NCBI RefSeq assembly: GCF_023278085.1
Contig: NZ_CP066265.1
Coordinates: 1,456,501-1,520,500 of the forward strand
Direction: 5' to 3'
From: Pseudomonas syringae
GTDB lineage: Bacteria; Pseudomonadota; Gammaproteobacteria; Pseudomonadales; Pseudomonadaceae
Length of the DNA stretch: 64,000 bases
The notes under the pieces: generated by a model
Seen by the model: only the letters and a program-made list of their open reading frames with translations
What the model was told of the DNA's origin: nothing
Database searches by the model: none
Program-made: the position numbers and the translations under genes
In this document: one piece after another, positions 54,495 to 63,921 of the stretch
How positions within the stretch are numbered: the first letter of the stretch is position 1
Layout of the letters: the number at the start of each line of letters is the position of its first letter

Positions 54495-55091
54495 TCAGTC
54501 CTCGGATTTGGTCGTGGTGGGAGCGGTATCGTGCAGGTGGCGTGACAGGTAGATCCCCTGACCGACCAGGAACAGCAGGGTCATGCCCAGGCTGCCGAAG
54601 ACTTTGAAGTCGACCCAGAATTCCTGATAAGTGAACGCCACATACAGGTTGGCCGCGCCGCAGAACAGGAAGAAAATGATCCAGGCGATGTTCAGTTTCG
54701 TCCAGATAGCCGCTGGCAAGGTCAGCGCATGGCCCATGATGCGCTGGATAAGCGGGCGATCACCGATGAAATGGCTACCGGCGAAGGCCACGGCAAACAG
54801 CCAGTTGACCACCGGGGCTTTCCACTTGAGGAAGGTTTCACTGTGGAAGGCCAGGGTCAGGCTACCGAACACCAGACAGGCGATCAGCGTCAGCCATTGG
54901 CTTTTTTCCAGCTTGCGCTGTTTGATATATAGGATGCCGTAGACCACCACCGAACTGATGATCAGCATCGCCGTTGCGCTGAAAATGCCGCCGACCATGT
55001 AGGTATTGCCGAGGATGTCCACGGCACGCGGCTCGGTTTTGTAAACGATGAAAAACAGCAACAGCGGGATGAAGTCGATGAATTGTTTCAC
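54495..55091 (-). CDS. yciB: Septation protein A / intracellular septation protein (YciB)
   Basis: A 198-residue inner-membrane protein with five hydrophobic segments, beginning [18 protein letters not shown] and carrying [20 protein letters not shown] and [10 protein letters not shown], the YciB/IspZ signatures. It helps in cell elongation, division and envelope organisation. GTG 55091 is the start; an upstream ATG gives an unlikely addition. Divergent from the PHP gene, 65 bases away. Confidence 0.94.
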   Translation of the reverse strand: MKQFIDFIPLLLFFIVYKTEPRAVDILGNTYMVGGIFSATAMLIISSVVVYGILYIKQRKLEKSQWLTLIACLVFGSLTLAFHSETFLKWKAPVVNWLFAVAFAGSHFIGDRPLIQRIMGHALTLPAAIWTKLNIAWIIFFLFCGAANLYVAFTYQEFWVDFKVFGSLGMTLLFLVGQGIYLSRHLHDTAPTTTKSED

Positions 55092-55156
55092 AATGGCAGC
55101 CAGAAGCAGGATGTGGCGGCATAATAACAAACATCAATGAACACGAAAGCACCACT

Positions 55157-56020
55157 ATGAATGTTGACCTGCATTGCCACAGCACCGCTTCCGACGGGGC
55201 GCTATCGCCCACGGCGCTGATTGCCCGTGCTCATGAAAACGGCGTGCGCGTCCTTTCCCTTACCGACCACGACACCCTTGAAGGGCTTGAAGAGGCCCGT
55301 GCGGCGGCGCATTCATTGGGTATGCAGCTGGTCAACGGGGTCGAATTGTCCTGCACCTGGGGTGGCGCGACCATCCATGTGCTGGGATACGGTTTTGACA
55401 CTCAGGCCCCTGCGCTTACCGACGCCATCGCCCGATTGCATGAGGGGCGCTGGCTGCGCGCCGAAGAAATCAGCCGAAAATTGGCGATCAAAGGTATGCC
55501 TGGCGCGCTGGAAGGTGCCCGGGCGATCCAGCAGGAGCTCGGCGACAGCGGCAATGCCCCGGCGCGTCCGCACTTTGCCGATTTCATGGTGCGTGCCGGT
55601 TTCGTCAAGGATCGCGCCGAAGCGTTTCGCAAATGGCTGGGCGCGGGCAAGCTGGGTGACGTCAAGCAGCACTGGCCGACCCTGGAAGACACCGTTGCGA
55701 CCTTGCGTGCCTCCGGTGCGTGGGTCAGCCTCGCGCATCCTTCGCATTATGACTTTACGCGCAGTAAACGGCGTAAACTGGTCGGCGATTTCGTCCAGGC
55801 CGGTGGGCACGCCATAGAAGTGGTCAATGGCATGCAACCTGCCGATCAGGTCGGAACCCTGGCCATCCTGGCGCGTGAGTTCGGTCTGCTGGTCAGCGCC
55901 GGCAGTGACTTCCACGGGCCCGGTACCTGGGGCGAGATCGGCACTTACCGTCCGGTGCCGGAGGATCTACCGCCTTTGTGGTGCAGATTCAAACATGAAC
56001 AGCCTACTGCCGCCGTCTGA
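55157..56020 (+). CDS. PHP-domain nuclease (TrpH/RNase AM type)
   Basis: A 287-residue metal-dependent PHP phosphoesterase: DLHCHSTASDGALSPTALI, SLTDHDTLEGLEEA, GVELSC, AHPSHYD and GSDFHGPG hold the metal ligands of the family. In E. coli the orthologue YciV is a 5'-3' nuclease that trims RNA ends. It starts the group TrpH–YciO–ScpA–ScpB, with the usual order. Its frame ends 13 bases before the yciO start. Confidence 0.93.
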   Translation: MNVDLHCHSTASDGALSPTALIARAHENGVRVLSLTDHDTLEGLEEARAAAHSLGMQLVNGVELSCTWGGATIHVLGYGFDTQAPALTDAIARLHEGRWLRAEEISRKLAIKGMPGALEGARAIQQELGDSGNAPARPHFADFMVRAGFVKDRAEAFRKWLGAGKLGDVKQHWPTLEDTVATLRASGAWVSLAHPSHYDFTRSKRRKLVGDFVQAGGHAIEVVNGMQPADQVGTLAILAREFGLLVSAGSDFHGPGTWGEIGTYRPVPEDLPPLWCRFKHEQPTAAV

Positions 56021-56033
56021 ACAGGAAGTTACC

Positions 56034-56663
56034 GTGAGTCAATTTTTCCAGGTCCATCCGGAAAACCCGCAGCCGCGCCTGATCAAACAGGCCGCGGAAA
56101 TCATAAAAGCCGGCGGGCTGGTGGTGTACCCGACAGATTCGTCCTACGCACTGGGTTGCCAGATCGGCGACAAGAGCGCCATCGAGCGCATCCGCCGCCT
56201 GCGCCAGCTGGACGACAAGCATAACTTCACCCTGATGTGCTGCGACCTCTCGCAACTGGGGCTGTTTGCCAAGGTCGACACCGGCGCTTTCCGCGCGCTC
56301 AAAGCCCACACGCCCGGGCCGTATACCTTCATTCTCAACGCCACCCGCGAAGTGCCGCGTCTGGTGCTGCACCCCAAGCGCCGCACCATCGGCCTGCGGG
56401 TGCCGAGTCACCCCATCGCCCAGGCATTGCTGGAGCAACTGGGCGAGCCGTTGATGAGCGTCAGCCTGATCATGCCCGGCGACAGCGTACCGCTCAGCGA
56501 TCCTTATGAAATGCGTCAGATTCTCGAGCACCATGTCGACCTGATCATCGATGGCGGGATCGGCGGCATTTCGGCGTCCACGGTCATCAACCTGTCCGAG
56601 GGCGAGCCGCAGATCGTGCGGGTCGGCTGCGGCGATCCAACCCCGTTCGGCGAACGCGCTTAA
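56034..56663 (+). CDS. yciO: YciO-type Sua5/YrdC-domain protein
   Basis: A 209-residue protein of the YrdC/Sua5 fold (KAGGLVVYPTDSSYALGCQIGDK; GPYTFILNATREVPR; RTIGLRVPSHP). YciO is a close relative of the enzyme that makes threonylcarbamoyl-AMP for tRNA t6A but often has weak activity. GTG 56034 has AGGAAG 7 bases upstream and gives the family N-terminus. The stop overlaps the scpA start (TAATG). Confidence 0.9.
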   Translation: MSQFFQVHPENPQPRLIKQAAEIIKAGGLVVYPTDSSYALGCQIGDKSAIERIRRLRQLDDKHNFTLMCCDLSQLGLFAKVDTGAFRALKAHTPGPYTFILNATREVPRLVLHPKRRTIGLRVPSHPIAQALLEQLGEPLMSVSLIMPGDSVPLSDPYEMRQILEHHVDLIIDGGIGGISASTVINLSEGEPQIVRVGCGDPTPFGERA

Positions 56664-57481
56664 TGACCGTCGTGGAGCCAGCGGACAGCCAGGCCGACGC
56701 CCAGCAGGAACTGCCGTTCGCGGTGGTCTACGGGCGCGCGGTCACGCAGATGCCGCTGGACCTGTACATCCCGCCGGATGCGCTGGAGGTTTTTCTCGAA
56801 GCCTTTGAAGGGCCGCTCGACCTGCTGCTGTACCTGATCCGCAAACAGAACATCGACATCCTCGACATCCCGGTGGCGGAGATCACCAAGCAGTACATGG
56901 GTTACGTCGAGCTGATGAAAACCGTGCGCCTGGAGCTGGCGGCCGAATATCTGGTCATGGCCGCCATGCTGGCCGAGATCAAATCGCGCATGCTGCTGCC
57001 GCGTTCGGCGGAAATCGAGGAGGAAGAGGGTGACCCTCGCGCCGAACTGATTCGCCGCTTGCAGGAGTACGAGCGTTTCAAGGCCGCAGCCGAAGGCATC
57101 GACGGCCTGAAACGGGTCGGTCGTGATGTGATCGTGCCGAAGCTCGACGCCCCTGAAGCCCGCGCACGCAAGCTGTTGCCGGACGTCAGCCTTGAAGAAA
57201 TGCTGATGTCCATGGCTGAAGTGCTGCACCGTGGCGACATGTTCGAAAGCCATCAGGTCAGCCGCGAGGCGCTGTCGACCCGCGAGCGCATGAGCGATGT
57301 GCTGGAGCGCCTCAAGGGTGGCGGTTTCGTACCGTTTGCCGAGCTGTTCACCGCAGAAGAAGGGCGTCTGGGCGTGGTCGTGACATTCATGGCGGTGCTT
57401 GAGCTGGTCAAGGAATCCCTTGTCGAGCTGGTCCAAAACGAGCCCTTTGCGGCGATCCATGTCCGGGCGCGAGCCGAGTAG
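56663..57481 (+). CDS. scpA: Segregation and condensation protein A
   Basis: Kleisin subunit of the bacterial Smc–ScpAB complex for chromosome compaction. The 272-residue protein has the kleisin N-terminus (FEGPLDLLLYLIRKQNIDILDIPVAEITKQYM), the linker LLPRSAEIEEEEG and a C-terminal winged helix. The first ~40 residues are an extension; a shorter start at an internal methionine (MPLDLYIPPDALE) is possible. It overlaps the yciO stop by one base and is followed by scpB 16 bases on. Confidence 0.94.
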   Translation: MTVVEPADSQADAQQELPFAVVYGRAVTQMPLDLYIPPDALEVFLEAFEGPLDLLLYLIRKQNIDILDIPVAEITKQYMGYVELMKTVRLELAAEYLVMAAMLAEIKSRMLLPRSAEIEEEEGDPRAELIRRLQEYERFKAAAEGIDGLKRVGRDVIVPKLDAPEARARKLLPDVSLEEMLMSMAEVLHRGDMFESHQVSREALSTRERMSDVLERLKGGGFVPFAELFTAEEGRLGVVVTFMAVLELVKESLVELVQNEPFAAIHVRARAE

Positions 57482-57496
57482 AGCTAGAACACACCC

Positions 57497-58264
57497 ATGA
57501 ACCTCAACGAACCCCGCGAACTGGCCCCGTTGCTCGAAGCATTTCTGCTGGCCTCCGGAAAGCCGCAGACGCTGGAACGGCTTTACGAGCTGTTCGAAGA
57601 GGGCGAGCGTCCCGAGCCGCCAGTGTTCAAGAAGGCGCTGGAGGTGCTGCGCAAGTCTTGTGACGGCCGCGCGTTCGAACTCAAGGAAGTGGCGTCGGGT
57701 TATCGCCTGCAGATCCGCGACCGGTTTTCACCGTGGGTAGGCCGGCTGTGGGAAGAGCGGCCGCAGCGCTACTCCCGCGCCATGCTGGAAACCCTGGCGT
57801 TGATCGCCTATCGCCAGCCGATCACGCGTGGCGAGATCGAAGACGTGCGCGGCGTTGCGGTGAACAGCCACATCGTCAAGACGCTGCTGGAGCGCGAGTG
57901 GATTCGCGTGGTGGGCTACCGTGACGTACCGGGCAAACCGGCCATGTTCGCGACCACCAAAGGCTTTCTCGATCACTTCAACCTCAAGAGCCTGGATGAG
58001 CTACCGCCGCTGGCCGACCTGCGCGAGATGGAAACCGAGCCGGTCATGGACTTCGAAGAGGCCCCGGTGCCCGCGCACTTGCAAGCCCTGGCCGACGCCA
58101 GCCTGGACCCGGACGCAGAGCCCGAAGCCCCTCGCGACGAAACCAGCTTTCGCAGCCTGCTGGTGGAACTGGACTCGATGGAGCAGGGCCTCAAGACTGA
58201 CTTCGACGACCTGCTGCGTGACGAGCCGGAGGCTGAAGACAGCAAAGGCGACGATGAAATCTGA
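57497..58264 (+). CDS. scpB: Segregation and condensation protein B
   Basis: Dimeric winged-helix partner of ScpA. The 255 residues show PLLEAFLLASGKPQTLERL, YSRAMLETLALIAYRQPITRGEIEDVRGVAVNSHIVKTLLEREWIRVVGYRDVPGKP and TTKGFLDHFNLKSLDELPPL, hallmarks of ScpB, followed by a ~70-residue acidic C-terminal extension (EPVMDFEEAPVPAHLQALADASLDPDAEPEAP), common in Pseudomonas. Co-transcribed with scpA. Confidence 0.95.
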   Translation: MNLNEPRELAPLLEAFLLASGKPQTLERLYELFEEGERPEPPVFKKALEVLRKSCDGRAFELKEVASGYRLQIRDRFSPWVGRLWEERPQRYSRAMLETLALIAYRQPITRGEIEDVRGVAVNSHIVKTLLEREWIRVVGYRDVPGKPAMFATTKGFLDHFNLKSLDELPPLADLREMETEPVMDFEEAPVPAHLQALADASLDPDAEPEAPRDETSFRSLLVELDSMEQGLKTDFDDLLRDEPEAEDSKGDDEI

Positions 58265-58267
58265 TTG

Positions 58268-58385
58268 ATTATCGCTCCCACGCTCTGCGTGGTAGCGCTT
58301 TTCTGGACGCTCTGCGTCCTCTTGACGACGCGGAGCGTCGAGAACTGCATTCCCACGCTGGAGCGTGCGGAACGATATCCTCTGC
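58268..58385. repeat. REP-type palindromes after scpB (translated as 'DUF1534')
   Basis: CCACGCTCTGCGTGG, GGACGCTCTGCGTCC, GACGCGGAGCGTC and CCACGCTGGAGCGTG-like palindromes in tight array. An open frame on the minus strand through them reads RTLQRGNAVLDAPRR, the DUF1534 pattern, which is a translation of these repeats rather than a real protein. Confidence 0.75.
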
Positions 58386-58465
58386 AATGCTCCGTGCACT
58401 TCGGTCGAATTCATACGTCAGCTCAGGGTCACATCTGATACCACTCGCCATGAGATTCGCTGCCC

Positions 58466-58657
58466 ATGAGTTCGACCAAGAACCCCTGCATCAGCCTTTG
58501 CAAATTCGATGATGACATTTGCCTGGGGTGTGGCCGCAGCAAGCGGGAAATCAAGGCCTGGAAGAAGCTGGAGAAGGACGACAAGCGCACGGTGCTTGAA
58601 GAGTCGGCCAAGCGGCTGGCGAAGCTCAAGACCGCCGGTCGCAAAAAGAAGAAGTGA
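58466..58657 (+). CDS. DUF1289 zinc-finger-like small protein
   Basis: A 63-residue protein with four cysteines (NPCISLCKFDDDICLGCGRS), DUF1289, followed by KRSIKAWKKLEKDDKRTVLEES and a strongly basic tail KKKK. The cysteines probably bind zinc. Function unknown. In many genomes this gene is close to rluB. Confidence 0.88.
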   Translation: MSSTKNPCISLCKFDDDICLGCGRSKREIKAWKKLEKDDKRTVLEESAKRLAKLKTAGRKKKK

Positions 58658-58841
58658 TTCTGGCGATTACCCTTGGCGCTGGATGCTTAATCCGCCGCAG
58701 AGGCGTATGATGGCCGACCCTCGGCGATCAGTGATCGCCCGGGCTTTCAAGTATTTCGCCTTGCCGCTATCCACCGCGCGCCGGGCACAGGTCTTGCCGG
58801 TTCTCGGTCAGCCCTGATTCGACACACCGGGAGGTGCCCAG

Positions 58842-60068
58842 ATGAGTGAAAAAGACAAGCAGGACAGCCAGGAAATCGGACCCGCAGGCGAAAAGCTGCA
58901 GAAGGTTCTGGCGCGCATTGGTGTGGGTTCACGCCGTGACGTAGAAGCCTGGATTACCCAAGGCCGTATCAAGGTCAACGGTAAAGACGCGACCCTTGGT
59001 CAACGCGTCGACCTGCATGACGCCATCAGTGTCGATGGTCGCGTCATCAAGCGCGAAGAAGCGGCCGAAACGGTCCGTCGCGTCATCATGTACAACAAGC
59101 CCGATGGCGAAATCTGCACCCGTGACGACCCAGAAGGCCGTCCGACCGTGTTCGATCGTCTGCCGCGCCCTAAAGAAGGCCGCTGGATCAACATCGGTCG
59201 TCTCGACATCAACACCACCGGGCTGCTGATGTTCACCACTGACGGTGAACTCGCCAACCGTTTGATGCACCCGTCGTTTGAAATGGACCGTGAATACGCG
59301 GTTCGGGTGCGTGGCGAAGTCGATGACGACATGCTGCTGCGCCTCAAGAACGGCGTGATCCTCGAAGACGGTCCGGCACGTTTTACCGACATCAAGCAGG
59401 CTCCGGGCGGCGAAGGCTTCAACCACTGGTATCACTGCGTGGTGATGGAAGGCCGTAACCGCGAAGTGCGTCGTCTCTGGGAATCCCAGGGGCTGGTGGT
59501 CAGCCGCCTGAAGCGCGTGCGTTACGGGCCGGTTTTCCTCAACTCCGATTTGCCGATGGGCCGCTGGCGCGAAATGAGCCAGTACGAAGTCGACATTCTG
59601 TCTGCCGAAGTCGGTCTGCAACCTGTGGCCCAGCCGCAGATGAATGCCAAGACCAAGGACAAGATGGAGCGTCTGCAGCGTCAATCGTCGCGTCCGCTGG
59701 GCAAGGGCGAGCGCGTTGTTCGTACCGTGCGTCCTGCCGCTGGCGCCCCGACCGGCGACCGCGCACCGCGTCAGCCGCAGATCACCGGCAGCGAGCGTGA
59801 TCGTCCGCGTGGCGGCGATTCGACTCAGCGCCCTGCGCCGCGCAAGGATTCGGGCAAGCCCGGTTCGCGTGCGCCGCGCCCGGCCGACAACAGTCGTGGC
59901 ACACCGGTCGCCGAGCGCCCGAGCGACATGAACAAGCGTCCGGCCAAGCCGGGCCCGAAGCGTGTCGGCATCAAGCTGGTCAATGATGACGCGCCGTCAG
60001 GCAAGCGCCGCGGTCCACCGGCCGGTTCGGGTCAGCGCCCTGGCTTCGGTCGTCGCAAGCCTGAGTGA
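58842..60068 (+). CDS. rluB: 23S rRNA pseudouridine(2605) synthase
   Basis: Makes pseudouridine in helix 90-region of 23S rRNA. The 408 residues hold an N-terminal S4 RNA-binding domain (KLQKVLARIGVGSRRDVEAWI) and the RsuA/RluB catalytic domain with GRLDINTTGLLMFT (catalytic Asp122). After residue ~255 comes a ~150-residue basic, Arg/Pro/Ser/Gly-rich, probably disordered tail. Length exceeds E. coli RluB (291), the extension being of Pseudomonas type. A hairpin follows at 60089. Confidence 0.94.
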   Translation: MSEKDKQDSQEIGPAGEKLQKVLARIGVGSRRDVEAWITQGRIKVNGKDATLGQRVDLHDAISVDGRVIKREEAAETVRRVIMYNKPDGEICTRDDPEGRPTVFDRLPRPKEGRWINIGRLDINTTGLLMFTTDGELANRLMHPSFEMDREYAVRVRGEVDDDMLLRLKNGVILEDGPARFTDIKQAPGGEGFNHWYHCVVMEGRNREVRRLWESQGLVVSRLKRVRYGPVFLNSDLPMGRWREMSQYEVDILSAEVGLQPVAQPQMNAKTKDKMERLQRQSSRPLGKGERVVRTVRPAAGAPTGDRAPRQPQITGSERDRPRGGDSTQRPAPRKDSGKPGSRAPRPADNSRGTPVAERPSDMNKRPAKPGPKRVGIKLVNDDAPSGKRRGPPAGSGQRPGFGRRKPE

Positions 60069-60088
60069 TTGCATGATGTGAATGTACG

Positions 60089-60117
60089 GCAACGCCAGCC
60101 CTCAGGGCTGGCGTTGC
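60089..60117 (+). terminator. Hairpin terminator after rluB
   Basis: GCAACGCCAGCCCT-C-AGGGCTGGCGTTGC, a 14-base perfect stem, followed by TGTTT. A short T-run makes it a probable terminator. Confidence 0.75.
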
Positions 60118-60337
60118 TGTTTCTGGCGATCTGAAAAGCGCTGTCACACAGCCGTGCGTATCCACCTCTCTGTTTTGAACCTCAACCTGGATGCAGGTGT
60201 ACAATGCTGCGCTTTTTTCTGTGAATCATTGTTGTTCGACACCCCGGCCAACCGCCTCGGGTGCTGCATTTCTGTTGGGCCACGAGCGCAGCAGGTTTTA
60301 TTCCGTCACAGAACAAGAACCACCAGGTGGCTATTGA

Positions 60338-61747
60338 ATGAGTGAAACAACCTCACCTTCGGGCGAATTGAAACGCGGCCTGAAGAATCGACACATCCAG
60401 CTGATTGCCCTGGGCGGCGCCATTGGCACTGGCCTGTTTCTCGGCTCGGCGGGCGTGCTGAAATCCGCCGGGCCGTCGATGATCCTCGGCTACGCCATCT
60501 GCGGCTTCATCGCCTTCATGATCATGCGCCAGCTCGGCGAGATGATCGTCGAAGAACCGGTGGCCGGCTCGTTCAGCCATTTCGCCCACAATTACTGGGG
60601 TGGTTTCGCCGGGTTTCTGTCGGGCTGGAACTGCTGGCTGCTGTATATCCTGGTGGGCATGTCGGAGCTGACCGCAGTCGGCAAATACATCCATTACTGG
60701 TTGCCTGACATCCCGAGCTGGGTGTCGGCGGCGACTTTCTTCGTGCTGATCAATGCCATCAACCTGACCAACGTCAAGGTGTTCGGCGAGACCGAGTTCT
60801 GGTTCGCCATCATCAAGGTGGTGGCGATCATCGGCATGATCGCGCTGGGCAGCTACATGCTGGTCAGCGGCAGCGGCGGCCCGCAGGCGTCGGTCAGCAA
60901 CCTGTGGGAGCATGGCGGGTTCTTTCCCAATGGGGTCAGCGGGCTGGTGATGGCGCTGGCGATCATCATGTTTTCGTTCGGCGGGCTGGAAATGCTCGGC
61001 TTTACTGCTGCGGAAGCCGAACAGCCGAAAACCGTGATTCCCAAGGCAATCAATCAGGTCATCTACCGCATCCTGATTTTCTACATCGGCGCGCTGGTGG
61101 TGCTGTTGTCGCTGACACCGTGGGACAGCCTGCTGGCCAGCCTCAATGCGTCAGGTGACTCCTACAGTGGTAGCCCGTTCGTGCAAGTGTTCTCGATGCT
61201 CGGCAGTGATGCGGCGGCGCACATCCTCAACTTCGTGGTGCTGACGGCGGCGCTGTCGGTCTATAACAGCGGCACCTATTGCAACAGCCGGATGCTGGTG
61301 GGCATGGCTGAGCAGGGCGATGCACCCAAGGCGCTGGCCCAGGTCGACAAACGCGGTGTGCCGGTCAAGGCGATCTTCGCCTCTGCTGCCGTGACCCTGG
61401 TGGCGGTGCTGCTCAACTACTTCGTGCCGCAGCAGGCGCTGGAGCTGCTGATGTCGCTGGTGGTCGCCACGCTGGTGATCAACTGGGCGATGATCAGTTA
61501 TTCGCACCTGAAATTCCGCCAGCACATGAACCGCACCGGGCAGGTGCCGCTGTTCAAGGCGCTGTGGTATCCGTATGGCAATTATGTGTGCCTGGCATTC
61601 GTGGTGTTCATCCTCGGTATCATGCTGATGATCCCCGGCATTCAGATCTCGGTGTATGCGATCCCGGTATGGCTGGCGGTGATGTGGGTCTGTTATCGAG
61701 CCAAAAACAGGCGTAGCGTTGTCGTGAATGCCGAGTCCGGCACCTAG
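60338..61747 (+). CDS. AroP-like amino-acid permease (APC superfamily)
   Basis: A 469-residue permease with 12 hydrophobic segments. The N-terminal motif [34 protein letters not shown] is typical of aromatic and related amino-acid carriers (AroP, PheP, AnsP), and [17 protein letters not shown] with [21 protein letters not shown] follows AroP closely. Exact substrate cannot be set. It is 14 bases upstream of arfB's in-frame region with no terminator in between, so both may be transcribed together. Confidence 0.85.
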   Translation: MSETTSPSGELKRGLKNRHIQLIALGGAIGTGLFLGSAGVLKSAGPSMILGYAICGFIAFMIMRQLGEMIVEEPVAGSFSHFAHNYWGGFAGFLSGWNCWLLYILVGMSELTAVGKYIHYWLPDIPSWVSAATFFVLINAINLTNVKVFGETEFWFAIIKVVAIIGMIALGSYMLVSGSGGPQASVSNLWEHGGFFPNGVSGLVMALAIIMFSFGGLEMLGFTAAEAEQPKTVIPKAINQVIYRILIFYIGALVVLLSLTPWDSLLASLNASGDSYSGSPFVQVFSMLGSDAAAHILNFVVLTAALSVYNSGTYCNSRMLVGMAEQGDAPKALAQVDKRGVPVKAIFASAAVTLVAVLLNYFVPQQALELLMSLVVATLVINWAMISYSHLKFRQHMNRTGQVPLFKALWYPYGNYVCLAFVVFILGIMLMIPGIQISVYAIPVWLAVMWVCYRAKNRRSVVVNAESGT

Positions 61748-61778
61748 ACGTGGCTGTTCCAGAAAAGAAGATGCCTTG

Positions 61779-62192
61779 ATGCTGGTGATTTCCAACAATG
61801 TCCATCTGCCGGACGCCGAGATCGAGTTGACCGCCATTCGTGCCCAGGGCGCGGGTGGGCAGAACGTCAACAAGGTCTCCAGCGCGGTGCATCTGCGGTT
61901 TGACATCAACGCTTCATCGCTGCCGCCGTTCTACAAGGAGCGGCTGCTGGCGCTGAGCGATAGCCGGATTACCAGCGATGGCGTGATTGTGCTCAAGGCC
62001 CAGCAATACCGCACTCAGGAGCAGAATCGCGCCGATGCGCTGCTGCGCCTGAGCGAGCTGATCGTCAATGCCGCCAAGGTCGAAAAGAAACGCCGCCCGA
62101 CCCGCCCGACATTGGGCTCCAAGACCCGTCGGCTGGAGTCCAAGAGCAAACGTGGCTCGATCAAGGCCGGGCGTGGCAAAGTGGATTTCTGA
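61779..62192 (+). CDS. arfB: Alternative ribosome-rescue factor ArfB (YaeJ)
   Basis: Peptidyl-tRNA hydrolase that rescues ribosomes stalled on mRNA without a stop. The 137-residue protein has the GGQ motif ([15 protein letters not shown], Gly26-Gly27-Gln28) and a basic C-terminal tail ([17 protein letters not shown]) which enters the empty mRNA channel. ATG 61779 starts the family N-terminus [15 protein letters not shown]. Length is normal. Confidence 0.95.
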   Translation: MLVISNNVHLPDAEIELTAIRAQGAGGQNVNKVSSAVHLRFDINASSLPPFYKERLLALSDSRITSDGVIVLKAQQYRTQEQNRADALLRLSELIVNAAKVEKKRRPTRPTLGSKTRRLESKSKRGSIKAGRGKVDF

Positions 62193-62207
62193 ATACAACT
62201 GAACCCT

Positions 62208-62300
62208 CAAGATCGGACGCAGAGCGTCCAGAACCGCATGCCGACGCGCAGCGTCGCACGATAGTCGAGATGATCGTTCCTCACGCTCCAGCGTGGGAAT
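62208..62300. repeat. REP-type palindromes between arfB and the MFS gene
   Basis: GGACGCAGAGCGTCC, CGACGCGCAGCGTCG and CACGCTCCAGCGTG in a row, of the same REP type as at 41.4, 48–49 and 58.3 kb. Convergent genes end on each side. Confidence 0.75.
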
Positions 62301-62318
62301 GATGACCGGAACCGATCA

Positions 62319-63518
62319 TTACTGGCGCAACGCCTGCGCCTGTTTGTACAGATAAACGCTCAACCCCAGCCCGGTGAGTGACGCCAGCGCCGCAAACAGA
62401 AAGATCGAGACAAAGCCGAACCCTGCGGCAATCGCGCCTGCCAAGGGGCCGGTGATGCCCAGTGACAGGTCGATGAACAGTGAGTACGCGCCTACCGCCG
62501 CGCCGCGACTGGAGGCCGGGACCAGGTTCACGGCTTCCACGCCCAGTGCCGGGAACACCAGCGAGAAGCCGAAGCCGGTCAGTGCCGCACCGGCCAGTGC
62601 CAGGCCTGGCGTCGGCGCCATCCACAGCAGTAGCAGCCCCAGTGTTTCTACCGACAGGCAGACAATCGCCACCCGAAAGCCGCCCAGGCGGTTGATCAGA
62701 TTGCCGAACAGCAAGCGTGCAGCGATGAAACTGCCACCAAACAGCGTCAGGCACAGTGCAGCATTCGGCCAGTGGTTGCTGGCGTAATACAGCGTAATAA
62801 ACGTCGCGATGGTGCCGAAACCGATACCGCCCAGCGCCAGCCCCATGCCATGCGGAAAGACCCGCCCCAGTACATGCATGAACGGCAGCCGTTCGCCGTG
62901 GACGATCGGCGCGGCTTCCTTGTGCCACGTCAGGTAAAGCCCCAGCGCGCACAGCAGCATGATGCTCACGCCTACCGTCCACAGGCCGAGTGAATCAACC
63001 ATCCACACGCCCAGTGGCGCGCCGATGGCCAAGGCACCATAACTGGCGATGCCGTTCCAGGAAATCACCTTGGCGGTGTTCTGCGCACCGACCCTGCCGA
63101 TGCCCCAGCCAATCGAACCCGAGCCAACCAGGCTTTCCGCGCTGCCGAGAATGACCCGGCCGATCAACAGAATCACCAGGCTCGCCATAGGCCAGCTGTC
63201 CAGCCAGATCGGCACCAGCATGAACACGCCGCTCAGTCCGCAACCGGCCAGGCCGATCTGTACCGCTTTCTTGCTGCCCAGGTTGTCGATGATACGGCTC
63301 GCCCATGGCCGACTGATCAGCGTCGCCAGGTATTGCACGCTGATGACCAGCCCGGCGATCACTGCGCCAAAGCCCAGATCGCTGTGGACATAGCCGGGCA
63401 GAACGGCAAGCGGGATACCGATGTTCAGATAACCGATGAAGGTAAACATCACGATGGAAACGACGGTCAGGGTGACGGCCGACGGGCTTTGCGGTGTGGT
63501 GTGCTGTGTCTCGGGCAT
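62319..63518 (-). CDS. Major facilitator superfamily transporter
   Basis: A 399-residue inner-membrane carrier with 12 predicted hydrophobic segments, in the arabinose-efflux-like (YfcJ/YhhS) branch: [35 protein letters not shown] in the first half (motif A region), [22 protein letters not shown] and [16 protein letters not shown] in the second. Substrate unknown. A divergent or nested regulator is not visible. The start codon ATG 63518 begins a hydrophilic end [14 protein letters not shown]. Confidence 0.88.
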   Translation of the reverse strand: MPETQHTTPQSPSAVTLTVVSIVMFTFIGYLNIGIPLAVLPGYVHSDLGFGAVIAGLVISVQYLATLISRPWASRIIDNLGSKKAVQIGLAGCGLSGVFMLVPIWLDSWPMASLVILLIGRVILGSAESLVGSGSIGWGIGRVGAQNTAKVISWNGIASYGALAIGAPLGVWMVDSLGLWTVGVSIMLLCALGLYLTWHKEAAPIVHGERLPFMHVLGRVFPHGMGLALGGIGFGTIATFITLYYASNHWPNAALCLTLFGGSFIAARLLFGNLINRLGGFRVAIVCLSVETLGLLLLWMAPTPGLALAGAALTGFGFSLVFPALGVEAVNLVPASSRGAAVGAYSLFIDLSLGITGPLAGAIAAGFGFVSIFLFAALASLTGLGLSVYLYKQAQALRQ

Positions 63519-63655
63519 GGGGCAGGCTTTCGTTCTGTACAGGCTGGCTTTCGAGCGGGCAGGGGAAAACCCTTAGCAAGCTCTCGAAGTGCTCATCATA
63601 CCGACGCATCGAGCGATGCAGGTGCAACAGATTGAAATAAACGGTGAATGACGGA

Positions 63656-63835
63656 TTATTTGTTCGTGGGTGCCACGAGCTGTGTGGTCACGAGTGCCGC
63701 CAGTGCGTTTTCCTGGGTTCCGAAACGTGCGAGCAGGGCGCTCTGTTTTTCCGGGCTGAGGCGTGACCAGATCTCGATCATTTTTTCGGCCGTGCCAATC
63801 AAGGCGCTGGCCTGGGTTTCGGTGAAGTCAGTCAT
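63656..63835 (-). CDS. Small hypothetical protein, 59 residues
   Basis: Too short for a routine ORF scan. Starts at ATG 63835 and reads MTDFTETQASALIGTAEKMIEIWSRL, then SPEKQSALLARFGTQENALAALVTTQLVAPTNK and stop. An amphipathic helical protein, no membrane segment, function unknown. Codon use matches the chromosome (GC-rich third positions), so I take it as real. Its ribosome binding site is weak. Confidence 0.5.
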   Translation of the reverse strand: MTDFTETQASALIGTAEKMIEIWSRLSPEKQSALLARFGTQENALAALVTTQLVAPTNK

Positions 63836-63921
63836 GAATCTGCGGTCTGCCTGTTGCTGGTGTTCCAGGCGTATTGAAAATCGGCAAACCCGTTTTTCGA
63901 TACGCCTGAAAACAATCGCCT

